Shown here piece by piece: positions 20,515-29,400 of a stretch of DNA of 64,000 nucleotides. The translations under genes and the position numbers were made by a program. Numbering within the stretch: the first letter of the stretch is position 1; the number at the start of each line of letters is the position of its first letter. Location of the stretch: assembly GCF_020520425.1 (NCBI RefSeq), contig NC_079488.1, positions 6,239,747 through 6,303,746 on the forward strand, in the 5' to 3' direction. The notes beneath the pieces are model-generated. The model was not told the origin of the DNA. It did no database searches and saw nothing but the letters and a program-made list of their open reading frames with translations. This DNA comes from Spinacia oleracea (taxonomy: Eukaryota; Streptophyta; Magnoliopsida; Caryophyllales; Amaranthaceae).

Positions 20515-23028
20515 GAGCCACTCCACTTCTCCCCCATCATTTTCATTGTGATGGTATGCTTTTCATTAGCTTGGGGGAGAAGTGCGCCGTGGGGACTAGG
20601 TTTGTTTTGCTTGCTTGTTGCTTCATGCCTAGCTTGGGGGAGTTGTTTGTCTGATTTGCCATTTCCCTTTTGGTTGATGCTTCCTTGACCACATTGTGTG
20701 GAATTGTATATAATTTTGATGATTTCTTGACATTCAACATTATTTTTGTCCAAGGTGGCTTTGTTCCATAATTTTTTTTTTGTTTTTTGTTTGTTTCTGG
20801 TGTGTCCTTGCCTTGTGTCCCCTCGATATGGGGTGAGACCCGTCAAGCTAGTGACGTTAAAGAAGCGCTTCCGGGAGGCAACCCGTGGTTTTGGCCATTT
20901 GGCCCATGTATACTAACATTTCTTGATTTTGAGTTTTGTGCCTCGAGCTTTCTTGATGTGGGACTCTTTGCATCCGCCTCTACCATGCCCGACTACTCTT
21001 ATTGGTGAGTTCGTTCTTTATTACGGTTCTTTGCGGGACTTGCTCCCACGTCATTCCCGGTAATATCATTCTAACTCTCATGCATTCTTTGGGATCGGGC
21101 ATAATTCTTGCGGGGCATTGGTTGGATGGGTAGTTGTGCCCCTCCTTGTTTCGTTTTAGGCCTTGAGGACATGGCCTAATTCAAGCTTGGGGGGAGATTT
21201 TATTGTTTGGATTGCTACTTTGATCTCCATGTGATGGATTGCTTGATTTTGTGAATATTTTGTGATTTTCGTGCATATTTCTTGTTTAAGTTTCATTGAT
21301 TTTCTTTAGTTTCTTTATTTCCTTTTTATAATTTTATTTCCTTTTCTTTTCCTTCTTTTTCTTTTTCTTTTTCTTTTTCTTTTTCATTTCTTTCTTTAGG
21401 ATTTATTCTTGATTCGGGCATAATAAAATTGGAACTTGTAGACTAGAATGCTCTTATTCCTAAGTGGTAGATGTTTGCACGGTTTTGAATGTCTTAGTTC
21501 GAGTCTAGGATTTGGGTGTTAAGGTAGTCGGTTAGAACTTTGGGTAGCATTAACCTTGAACCCTTGGTTTGTGGTAAGAAGGTGTCGTTCTCTCTAGTGA
21601 CTTGAAACCGGAGAGGGTAGTATTTGCTCCCATGTGAGGTTCATGTTCAAATTAGCCCAAACACATATACATATATTGAGTGGCATGGATCCTTGGCATT
21701 GACTTTCTTATCTCCCTAATTTGACTACTTCCTTCCCGAGACCGCGACCGGACTACTTTAGGGGACGATAGAGGCATTTCTTTCGGTGACTATCTTTTTT
21801 TTTTTTAGGACATCTTTATTTTTATTTTTCATTGATATTTTTGTTTGCATTTGCCCCCCTTGCTAGCCATTTGAGCCTTGCCCCTTCATTTCTTATGAGC
21901 ACATTACAAGCCTAATAGCCTTTGTTTTATTTTCACCCTTAGAAGTGATAGTGAAGCTTTGAGTCATGATGCTTGATGGTTTTGAATGATTACGCAATGT
22001 TGAGGAATGATTGTTGTTAGTATGAATGACAAAGTTTGGAAAATATATTGTATATAGCGAATAAATGAAGCAAAAACAAAATGAGAAAGTAAAGTTTTGA
22101 AAAAGCCAAAAATAGAGAAAAACAAGGCATGAGAAAAGTTTCAATTGAAATACTCTAAAAAAAAAAAAAAAAAAAGAGAGAAAATCAAATCAAGAAAAGT
22201 TCAAAAAGAGTTTTAGTTTAGTTTTGTTGTTGAATAAGCTTGGGGGTGCCCCAAATAAGTGGTATAAGTTTGTTTTGGTTCGATTTGCTTGGATTGAGTC
22301 CACTCATTACGCTTCACTTTAGGTATGAGCACCAATTACCAAATTTGTTCCACACCTTACCCCTAGCCTACGTTACACCATAAAGCCCTCTTGACCCTTT
22401 TGAGTTGAGTCATTGTCGGTGGAGGGAGGAATTGGTCAAATTTATGGAATGGATTGTCATGCCAAGATGTCGAGTAACCTTCTCTTCTCTCTTGCAATTC
22501 TTATTTTCCGGCGCCTTCGCGGTGTCTCGAGAAGCTACCTTTGAGGGTGGATGGGATCTAGAGAGTAGACGCGGTAAGACCGGTTGAAAGGGGATAGGCA
22601 AGTGAACACCCTTAGTTCTCTATGCTTCATACTTGAATCCTTCAATCGACTTAGGACATTTGTTAGCGTGCATTCGTTTATCGGTTAGTAATATTAGAAT
22701 TCTTTTGTGCTCGTTCCAATATAAAGGCCCTCTTCTTGAATTTTGTAGTTTAATTTTACTTTCTTTCCTTTTCTTTTCTTTCCTTTTCTTTTTTTGTTTA
22801 GGCCTTGCCTTGATTCATTTTGAGAGTTATGGGTTGAACTCTTTGGAAACCCTTGCGAGATCCCACTCGCCCTCATGAGTGATTGTGAGGTTCAAAGAGC
22901 TTGTTGCATGTGCTTAAATGCAACCGTGATTCCTACGACAGTGAGTTAGTGTTCATTCCTTTAGTCCCTTAATAACGTCACTCTCCTCCCGTTCCTTGAT
23001 TGATTTGCTAGAGGACTAGCAAAGGCTT
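20515..23028 (+). other. 3' non-coding region of element B
   Basis: About 2.5 kb without a credible gene. It holds repeated AGCTTGGGGGAG-like tracts at 20568, 20631, 21184 and 22237, a CT-rich stretch at 21290-21400 and an A-run near 22155. From 22049 it parallels 1-1046 of element A. The protease-pol genes of a full Athila are absent. Confidence 0.65.
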
Positions 23029-23042
23029 AGCTTGGGGGAGTT
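23029..23042 (+). other. Polypurine tract before LTR3
   Basis: AGCTTGGGGGAG plus TT immediately before the TG of LTR3, as in element A. Confidence 0.75.
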
Positions 23043-23277
23043 TGATGAGCGACATTTATGTCGCTCTAAACCTTTATTTTCTTATTATTTTCTTATAATT
23101 TCCGTTCTTATTTTCCCTTATTTTTCATGATTTCGCTTACTTTTTAGTTTTAATTGAATTTGTAGTGTATATTAGTTTAGTTCACTTTTCTTTGGGTTTA
23201 TTTCGTTTTTGTTTGATTTTTCTAGGATTTTATGGAGTTGAGAATGGAAAAAGCAAGTTGAGCACGAATGCAGAAAG

Positions 23278-23695
23278 GTGCGCCCGCGCCAAATGAAGAC
23301 GCGCCCGCGCCAAATGAAGACGCGCCCGCACAGAGAGGTGCGCCCGCGCCAAAACCGCCGCACCCGCACCTGAAGGGAAGCTCCATTTCAGCAGATTTTC
23401 AAGACATTCTGTCTAAGGTGTGAAATGACGTTTCTGTGAAGGTGCACCCGCACCAGAAAGGGCTGCGCCCGCACCTTCACCAAATTTGCACAACCAACTT
23501 CATCTTGAGCCTCCCTTCGCCTCAAACGCCTCAGAGGCGCGCGCCCGTGCAAAATGTGGTGCGCCCGCACCCAAGTCAGATCTGGTTTTTTGCCCATTTT
23601 CTCTCACTCATCGGTGCGTCCACACCCAATGAGGGTGCGCCCTTGAAGACCCTCGTTTGTGCGCCCGCACCTTTTTGGCGCGCCCGCACCCATGT
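23278..23695 (+). repeat. GTGCGCCCGC site array in LTR3
   Basis: More than ten GTGCGCCCGC/GCGCGCCCGCAC-type sites, more degenerate than in LTR1/2 and with different spacer sequence. They are again placed just upstream of the TATA box. Confidence 0.7.
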
Positions 23696-23741
23696 CCGGA
23701 TTCGAAGTATTTACTTTTCTTTTGTTCTTTTCGGGAAAGGG

Positions 23742-23749
23742 TATAAATA
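23742..23749 (+). promoter_or_regulatory. Putative LTR3 TATA box
   Basis: TATAAATA about 50 bp downstream of the site array. Confidence 0.6.
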
Positions 23750-24748
23750 CTCCCTCTTCCCCACCTTTAGAAACATTTTCATTTTATTGCTCTTAGTTTT
23801 TCAGTATTTAGGGTTTTTAAAGAGAGAAACACTTAGATAATCTTATTGCTTTGGTATCCAACTTCAATTTGTAGAATTCTTTGAAGCTTCAAGTAATTTC
23901 TTTCCTCTTTACTCTTGTCCTTTGAATTTCGTTCTTCAACTTGTTTCTCTTTGTTATTTTTATTGATGTTTTTTTTCATATCCATAATTCCCACTACATG
24001 CTTGTTTGATTTTGGTAATTTCTTTGAATTTTGCTCAATTGTGATGGTTCTTGGTTTGAATTTCAAATTTAGCTTGTTGACCCTTTTTATGGCTTGTGAG
24101 TAGTTACTTGCTAGGGTTAGGGGGGGAAGCTTGGGAATGAATTAGGGGACTTTAGAAGAGAATTCATGTTGATGTTGTGATTAAATTGTGATTTGATGAT
24201 AAGGATTTCCATGTCTAGTTAGATTAGTAGTCGCGAATGCTATTTCTAGTTGGTTGATTGGAATGCTTCATGTTAGTTTGGCAAGAAATTGTGAATTAGT
24301 GTGAGCATGTGGATGAACTAGTTCTAATTGGTAGTCACCTAGTCTAAGGGTCATGCGAAAGCTCTCCCTCGGATTAGGAAACTCAATGCTTTCTATCCGA
24401 GAGGTGGTGAATGCAACATTTCAAGTTTTTCCCCTAATTATCATGTCTTTGCAACATCTTAGTGATTGAATCTTTGTCCTCCCCTAATAAACCCAAGCGG
24501 AACCCCAATTCCCCTAGCTCTTTCCCTATTGATCAACTTGTTAATTAGCGTAGGATTGCTAGATAGTATAATCCAATTTACTCTCCTTTTCTAAGCTAGC
24601 TTGGTTTTGTTAAACTCGCTCTCACCGTTCTCTTGGGAGGATCCCAAACTTACCGCTATAATCAATATAGTTGGTTAGTTAGGTGTTTCTATAAATTTTG
24701 TTTGATTAGGTGATATTCGTATAACGACGCGAAAATCGATTGTCAAAA

Positions 24749-24766
24749 TGGCGCCGTTGCCGGGGA
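24749..24766 (+). other. Second primer-binding site, after LTR3
   Basis: TGGCGCCGTTGCCGGGGA, a perfect tRNA-Asp-type site. It lies where a 3' LTR should meet host DNA. Only about 40 bp of internal-like sequence follow before the Tat antisense ORF resumes. Confidence 0.8.
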
Positions 24767-24806
24767 ATGGCATCATTGTTTGATTTTTCATTCTAGTTCT
24801 CTAGTC

Positions 24807-24954
24807 TGCTAAAGCGCAGCAAGCTCGGAAGGTTGCCTCGGAAGGGGACACCACTGCTGGCACTTCTTCGCCGTCTGCTCTTCAGGGACGTGATGGTGAC
24901 GTCCCCTAGGGACTCGGGCAGTCGTCTTCATCAGAGTCGGTTGGTTCCAGTTGA
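24807..24954 (+). pseudogene. Antisense ORF of Tat element C, last part
   Basis: The frame continues from 5415: an Ala/Gln/Lys stretch extends the coiled coil, then comes a serine-rich tail (LGQSSSSESVGSS) ending in TGA at 24952. A TAG at 24907 interrupts it shortly before the end. The reading phase fits a direct join to the left part. Codon phase and composition support this rather than homology. Confidence 0.55.
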
Positions 24955-26065
24955 GGACCCGCGAACTTGCGCTTGATTTCCTCCCTTTTGTCTCGGCACT
25001 GCGTTGTACTTTAATAATTTCTTCCTTTCTTTGCTTTCTTTGTACTTCGGTAGGCCGATGTTTTGTCTGTTGATGGCTGCCGATTTAGCTTTTTTTTTGA
25101 GTCATTTTTCTTTCAACGTTTGAGGATTCCTCGGTTTAATCCGATCTTCGGTTGGTGTAATTGTACTTGTCCCCCAAATATTAAAATAAGAAATGACTTT
25201 GCTGTTTCGTATATTACCGAAGTATTTGCTTTTGAATCCACCGTTTTTCTTAGTTGTTTCCTCGTTTGCGAGTTTTCCCAATCCGTAGATTTTTTAAGAC
25301 TCGTTTTGAGCCTTGCTTAGGCTCTGCGGGTGGATTCGGTAGCTCTGGACTCTTAGTCTTTGATTTTCTGGTAGTTTCGCTTCTGGACTCTTCAGATCCG
25401 TGGATTTGTTTGGAGTGTGCCTTTGAGCTTTTTAACGTATGTAGATGCGTTTAGAGTCTGCTTTTGAGCTCTTCAGATCCGTGGATCGGTTGAGTCTTCT
25501 TTTGAGCTCTTTCAATGTATGTAGGCGTGCTTAGAGTCTGCTTTTGAGCTCTTCAGATCCGTGGATCTGTTGAGTCTGCTTTTGAGCTCTTTTGATGTTT
25601 GTAGACATTAGAGTCTGCTTCTGAGCTCTCAGATCCGTGGATCTGTTGAGTCTGCTTTTGAGCTCTTATGTCTACTTCCGTTCTTCCGACTTCTTGTGGT
25701 TCGGAAACCTGGGAAAGAAATCACAACCCTGACTGTTATGAGTTTCGGGGATCCATGGATCTGAGCCGAACTCTTTTAACAATTCGGGGCTTTTTTGCGA
25801 ACGGAATGTCCCTGGGTATCGCGAATCCGAGGATTCTGGACGGTACCTTACGGGTTGTTTCGAATTAGCTATTTCTTGGGCCTTTTGATCCCAGGAAATG
25901 GCTAATTCGGGTTAATTTTAGCTTCGGATTGATCAGATCCGAAGTTGCATGCATAAAGACATAGTGATTGAATAAAAGACAAGGGTATGTTTAATGAAAC
26001 ACATGGTGCCAGTGGCTTTCCTCTTCTCATTAAACGACTTACTTGGATTACAAAAGGAGGTTAGG
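24955..26065. other. Spacer between the convergent antisense ORF and pol of element C
   Basis: No gene. It contains the tandem repeats at 25375-25665. The 3' ends of the antisense ORF and of pol face each other across it. Confidence 0.6.
25375..25665. repeat. Imperfect tandem repeats in element C spacer
   Basis: Three to four imperfect copies of a unit built from GAGTCTGCTTTTGAGCTCTTC and AGATCCGTGGATCTGTTG. Some copies include a GTATGTAG spacer. Confidence 0.7.
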
Positions 26066-29000
26066 TCATACAAAATATTTCTTGAGAACATCGGCATTCC
26101 AATGGTTCTTCAAGATTGTTCCATCTAACTGTTTAAGCATAAAGGTGCCAGTCCTCTTTTCAGAGTGGATGATGTATGGTCCTTCCCATGTTGCCGAGAG
26201 TTTCCCATGGATCTTTCCCTTCTGAACTGCAGCAGCGTTTCTGAGCACTATGTCGCCGACCTTTAGAGGCCTGGCATTGACTCTTCGGTTGTAGTGCTTG
26301 CTGACTCTCTGCTGATACGCTGCGTTCAGAGTTCTGGCCTCGTCCCGAGCCTCATCTAGTAGATCCAGTGATTCGGACAGAAGTTGGTCGTTGCTTTGAC
26401 CATGGACTCCATCATACCTGTTGTATGCCTGGACCCTTAAGCTCTCTGTTCCGATCTCTACAGGGATGACAGCCTCGGAACCGTAGACTAGGTGGAAGGG
26501 TGTTTGTCCTGTGGCTTCCTTCTCAGTGGTCCGAAGGGACCAAAGTGTTCCTGGGAGCTCTTCTAGCCATTTGCTTTTTTCGTCCTCGACTCTCTTCTTG
26601 AGTGCATTGAGGATGAGCTTGTTTGCGGCTTCGGCTTGGCCGTTGCTCTGAGGATGGCACACTGCTGAGTAGGCGAGGTGGATACCGAACAGTTTGCACC
26701 ATCTTTGTAGTGGTGTGTTGTCAAATTGCTTCCCATGGTCGAAGACCAATAGCCTCGGTATCCCGAACCTTGTGATGATATTTTGCCAGATGAACTTGCG
26801 GACCTGCTGCTCCGTGATGGAGGAGACTGCTTCGGCCTCAATCCACTTACTGAAGTAGTCCACCCCCACAATCAGCCACTTCTTCTGATTCACAGCCGAA
26901 GGGAATGGACCAATAATATCCAAACCCCATTGTGCAAACGGTAAGGGGTACAGTGTTGCTTGCAAGGTTTGAGCTGGCTGGTGGATTGCAGGTGCGAACT
27001 TTTGGCACTTCTCGCATTTTCTTATCAGCGCCTTTGCCTCGGAAACCATGGTGGGCCACCAAAATCCGGCCCTTAATGCCTTGTGTGCCAGTGCCCTGTC
27101 TCCAATATGGTTTCCACATATGCCGAGGTGGATTTCCCTTAGGATATAATCGGCATCGGTTGGGCCTACACATTTCAGCAGTGGGGCTGAGAATGACTTT
27201 CTCATGAGCTCTCCGTTAGCGTGAATGATGAACCACTGGTTGAACCTTTTCAGCTTCCTTGCTTGCAGCTTGTCTTCGGGAAGTTCTCCCCTCTCTTTGT
27301 ATGCGATGACTGCGTCCATCCAGCTTGGCTCGGGACGTGCATTGCAAACTGTAGGGGGTGGCATGTCGATGCTCCTTTCTTGGTGTACTTCCACATGGAC
27401 TGACCTGTTTAGGTCAGAGAGCGTTGAGCTTGCAAGTTTGGACAGCGCATCTGCTTGTGCGTTTTGACCTCGGGGAATGAGTATGACTTCGAAGGATCTC
27501 AACTTTGACGTTAAGGATTTGATTTTTTCTAGGTAAGCTGTCATGCTTGGCCATTTGGCCTCGTACTCCCCTCGGATCTGGTTGGCTACGAGCTGAGAAT
27601 CAGTCTTGAGACAAACATGTTCGACTTCAAGAGATAAGCACAGCTCTATCCCTGCGATTGTTGCCTCGTATTCGGCCTCATTGTTGGTTTCTTTGAAACC
27701 GAACTTTAGGGCGTACTCTATGCTTTTTCCCACTGGGGGTATCAGCACTACTCCGGCTCCCGAGCCGTTCATTGTGGAAGATCCGTCAGTGTAGACCTCC
27801 CATGTTCTCTTGGCGTCATCTAGCACCTCTTGATACGAGCATTCGGCAAAGAAGTCTGCGAGTGCCTTTGCCTTGATTGCCGTCCTCGGCTGGTACTTGA
27901 TTCCGAACTCAGACAACTCGAAAGCCCAAGCAGCCAATCTCCCCGACCTTTCTATCTTATCTAGCACTTTCACCAGTGGCTGGTCAGTTAGTACCACTAT
28001 TTGATGGGAGTCAAAATAGGGCCTTAATTTCCGAGCTGCTACTACCACTGCGTATGCTACCTTCTCAATGAGTGGATACCGAGTTTCGGCATCCGTCAGG
28101 GTTCGGTTGGTAAAGTAGATTGGCTGTTGCTTCTTTTCTTCTTCTCGGAGGAGCACTGCGCTTACGGTCCCGGGGCTGATTGCGACGTATAAGTACAGAG
28201 TTTCCCCCTCTTTGGGCCTGGCTAGCGTCGGCAGTTGAGCTAGGTGAGCCCTGAGCTGTTGGAACGCGTCTTTTTGCTCTTGTTCCCATGTCAGCTCGGG
28301 GTCCACCTTCCTCGGGACGCCTTTCTTTTTGATGGGTTCTGCTTCTCCTCCTGGGAGGGTTTTGGGTTTGAGAGCTTTGAAGAAGGGTTCCCCTTTATCC
28401 GAAGCTTTCGATATGAATCTTGACAGTGCGGCTAACCTGCCCGTTAGCCTTTGCACGTCTCTTTTTGTCTTCGGTTCGGGTAGATCTAGCGCAGCCTGGA
28501 CCTTGTCCGGGTTCGCGTCTATTCCCCTTTCGCTTACCATGAATCCGAGGAACTTCCCCGACTTTACCCCGAAGACACACTTCCTCGGGTTCAGTTTCAT
28601 GTTGTATTTCCTCAGGTTGGCGAAGGTTTCGGCCAGGTCTTTGATGTGATCTTCTTCCTTCACGCTTTTCACTATGGAATCGTCCACATAAAGCTCGACG
28701 TTCCTCCCCTTCTGATCGGCGAAGACGTGATCAACTAGTCTTTGGTAGGTGGCTCCGGCATTTTTCAATCCGAAGGGCATCATTTTGTAGTTGAACACTC
28801 CCGCGCTCGTGATGAAGGCGGTCTTCGCTCTATCGTCGGGGTGCATGAATACTTGATGGTACCTTGAAAAGGCGTCCATGAAGCTCAGTAATGCGTGGCC
28901 ACTGGTAGAGTCCACCAGCTGATCTATCCTCGGGAGGGGATAGCAATCTTTTGGGCAGGCTCGGTTCAGATCTGTGAAGTCAACACACATGCGCCATGAG

Positions 29001-29344
29001 CCATTCGCTTTCTTGACCATGACCACATTGGCCAACCATTTGGGGTACATGCATGGCTCGATGAAGCCTGCCTCTTGCAATTTCTTCACCTCTTCGGCGA
29101 TAGCTTTGTTCTTCTCCGAAGAGTAGTTTCTTTTTTTCTGTTTGATTGGTCGAGCTTCAGTGCTGACATCCAGCTTGTGACAGATTATTTTCTGATCTAT
29201 GCCTGGCATGTCAGCTGCTGACCATGCGAAAATGTCTTTGTGATCTCTCGGCAACTGAATCAGCTCTATTCGAAGTCCTGAGCCTAGGCCTTTGCCTATT
29301 CGGACGTTCCTGTCTGAGTCATCCTCGAGGGAGATGTCTTCCAT
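26066..29344 (-). CDS. Tat element C Pol: reverse transcriptase, RNase H, integrase
   Basis: 1092 codons, uninterrupted. Reverse transcriptase (about residues 60-260) has WRMCVDFTDLN, MPFGLKNAGATYQRLV and a YVDD catalytic box. A retroviral-type RNase H remnant/connection follows. A Tat-typical RNase H begins at YTDGSSTMNGSGAG and ends near ADALSKLASS (about 505-645). Integrase (about 715-1010) has an HHCC zinc domain (HIGDRALAHKAL, CEKCQKF) and catalytic D, D, E (GLDIIGPF, FDHGKQFDN, NGQAEAANK). The frame is open upstream of this ATG and overlaps the end of gag-protease in another phase. A frameshift or a small indel therefore separates the two. The product would act in virus-like particles. 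Confidence 0.92.
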   Translation of the reverse strand: MEDISLEDDSDRNVRIGKGLGSGLRIELIQLPRDHKDIFAWSAADMPGIDQKIICHKLDVSTEARPIKQKKRNYSSEKNKAIAEEVKKLQEAGFIEPCMYPKWLANVVMVKKANGSWRMCVDFTDLNRACPKDCYPLPRIDQLVDSTSGHALLSFMDAFSRYHQVFMHPDDRAKTAFITSAGVFNYKMMPFGLKNAGATYQRLVDHVFADQKGRNVELYVDDSIVKSVKEEDHIKDLAETFANLRKYNMKLNPRKCVFGVKSGKFLGFMVSERGIDANPDKVQAALDLPEPKTKRDVQRLTGRLAALSRFISKASDKGEPFFKALKPKTLPGGEAEPIKKKGVPRKVDPELTWEQEQKDAFQQLRAHLAQLPTLARPKEGETLYLYVAISPGTVSAVLLREEEKKQQPIYFTNRTLTDAETRYPLIEKVAYAVVVAARKLRPYFDSHQIVVLTDQPLVKVLDKIERSGRLAAWAFELSEFGIKYQPRTAIKAKALADFFAECSYQEVLDDAKRTWEVYTDGSSTMNGSGAGVVLIPPVGKSIEYALKFGFKETNNEAEYEATIAGIELCLSLEVEHVCLKTDSQLVANQIRGEYEAKWPSMTAYLEKIKSLTSKLRSFEVILIPRGQNAQADALSKLASSTLSDLNRSVHVEVHQERSIDMPPPTVCNARPEPSWMDAVIAYKERGELPEDKLQARKLKRFNQWFIIHANGELMRKSFSAPLLKCVGPTDADYILREIHLGICGNHIGDRALAHKALRAGFWWPTMVSEAKALIRKCEKCQKFAPAIHQPAQTLQATLYPLPFAQWGLDIIGPFPSAVNQKKWLIVGVDYFSKWIEAEAVSSITEQQVRKFIWQNIITRFGIPRLLVFDHGKQFDNTPLQRWCKLFGIHLAYSAVCHPQSNGQAEAANKLILNALKKRVEDEKSKWLEELPGTLWSLRTTEKEATGQTPFHLVYGSEAVIPVEIGTESLRVQAYNRYDGVHGQSNDQLLSESLDLLDEARDEARTLNAAYQQRVSKHYNRRVNARPLKVGDIVLRNAAAVQKGKIHGKLSATWEGPYIIHSEKRTGTFMLKQLDGTILKNHWNADVLKKYFV

Positions 29345-29400
29345 CTCTTGGTCTGATTCGGGGGAAAGGGTTTCTGGTCGGGCGTCAACTTCTGCGGGCT

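Larger units (their letters stand above)
23043..24745 (+). repeat. Diverged Athila-like LTR (LTR3)
   Basis: 1703 bp, TG...CA. It aligns with LTR1/LTR2 at both ends but is clearly diverged through most of its length. It keeps the opening inverted repeat AGCGACAT-tt-ATGTCGCT, a GTGCGCCCGC site array (23278-23690) and a TATA box (23742). It is preceded by a polypurine tract and followed by a primer site, so it looks like both a 3' and a 5' LTR. Confidence 0.8.
5416..24806 (+). mobile_element. Athila-like Ty3 element B, gag-only, chimeric ends, split by Copia 1
   Basis: 5' LTR 5416-7217, tRNA-Asp primer site at 7221, ORF1 (8270-9592 and 20050-20514), a long non-coding 3' region, polypurine tract at 23029, and LTR3 23043-24745. 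There is no protease, reverse transcriptase or integrase, so B was non-autonomous. Its two LTRs are clearly different in sequence. LTR3 is followed by a second primer site and about 40 bp before the host ORF resumes at about 24807. A normal 3' terminus and target duplication are therefore missing. Confidence 0.75.

Noticed and set aside
20787..21008. Small frame in the 3' region of element B
   Set aside because: No similarity to pol or other domains; surrounding sequence is non-coding retroelement DNA.
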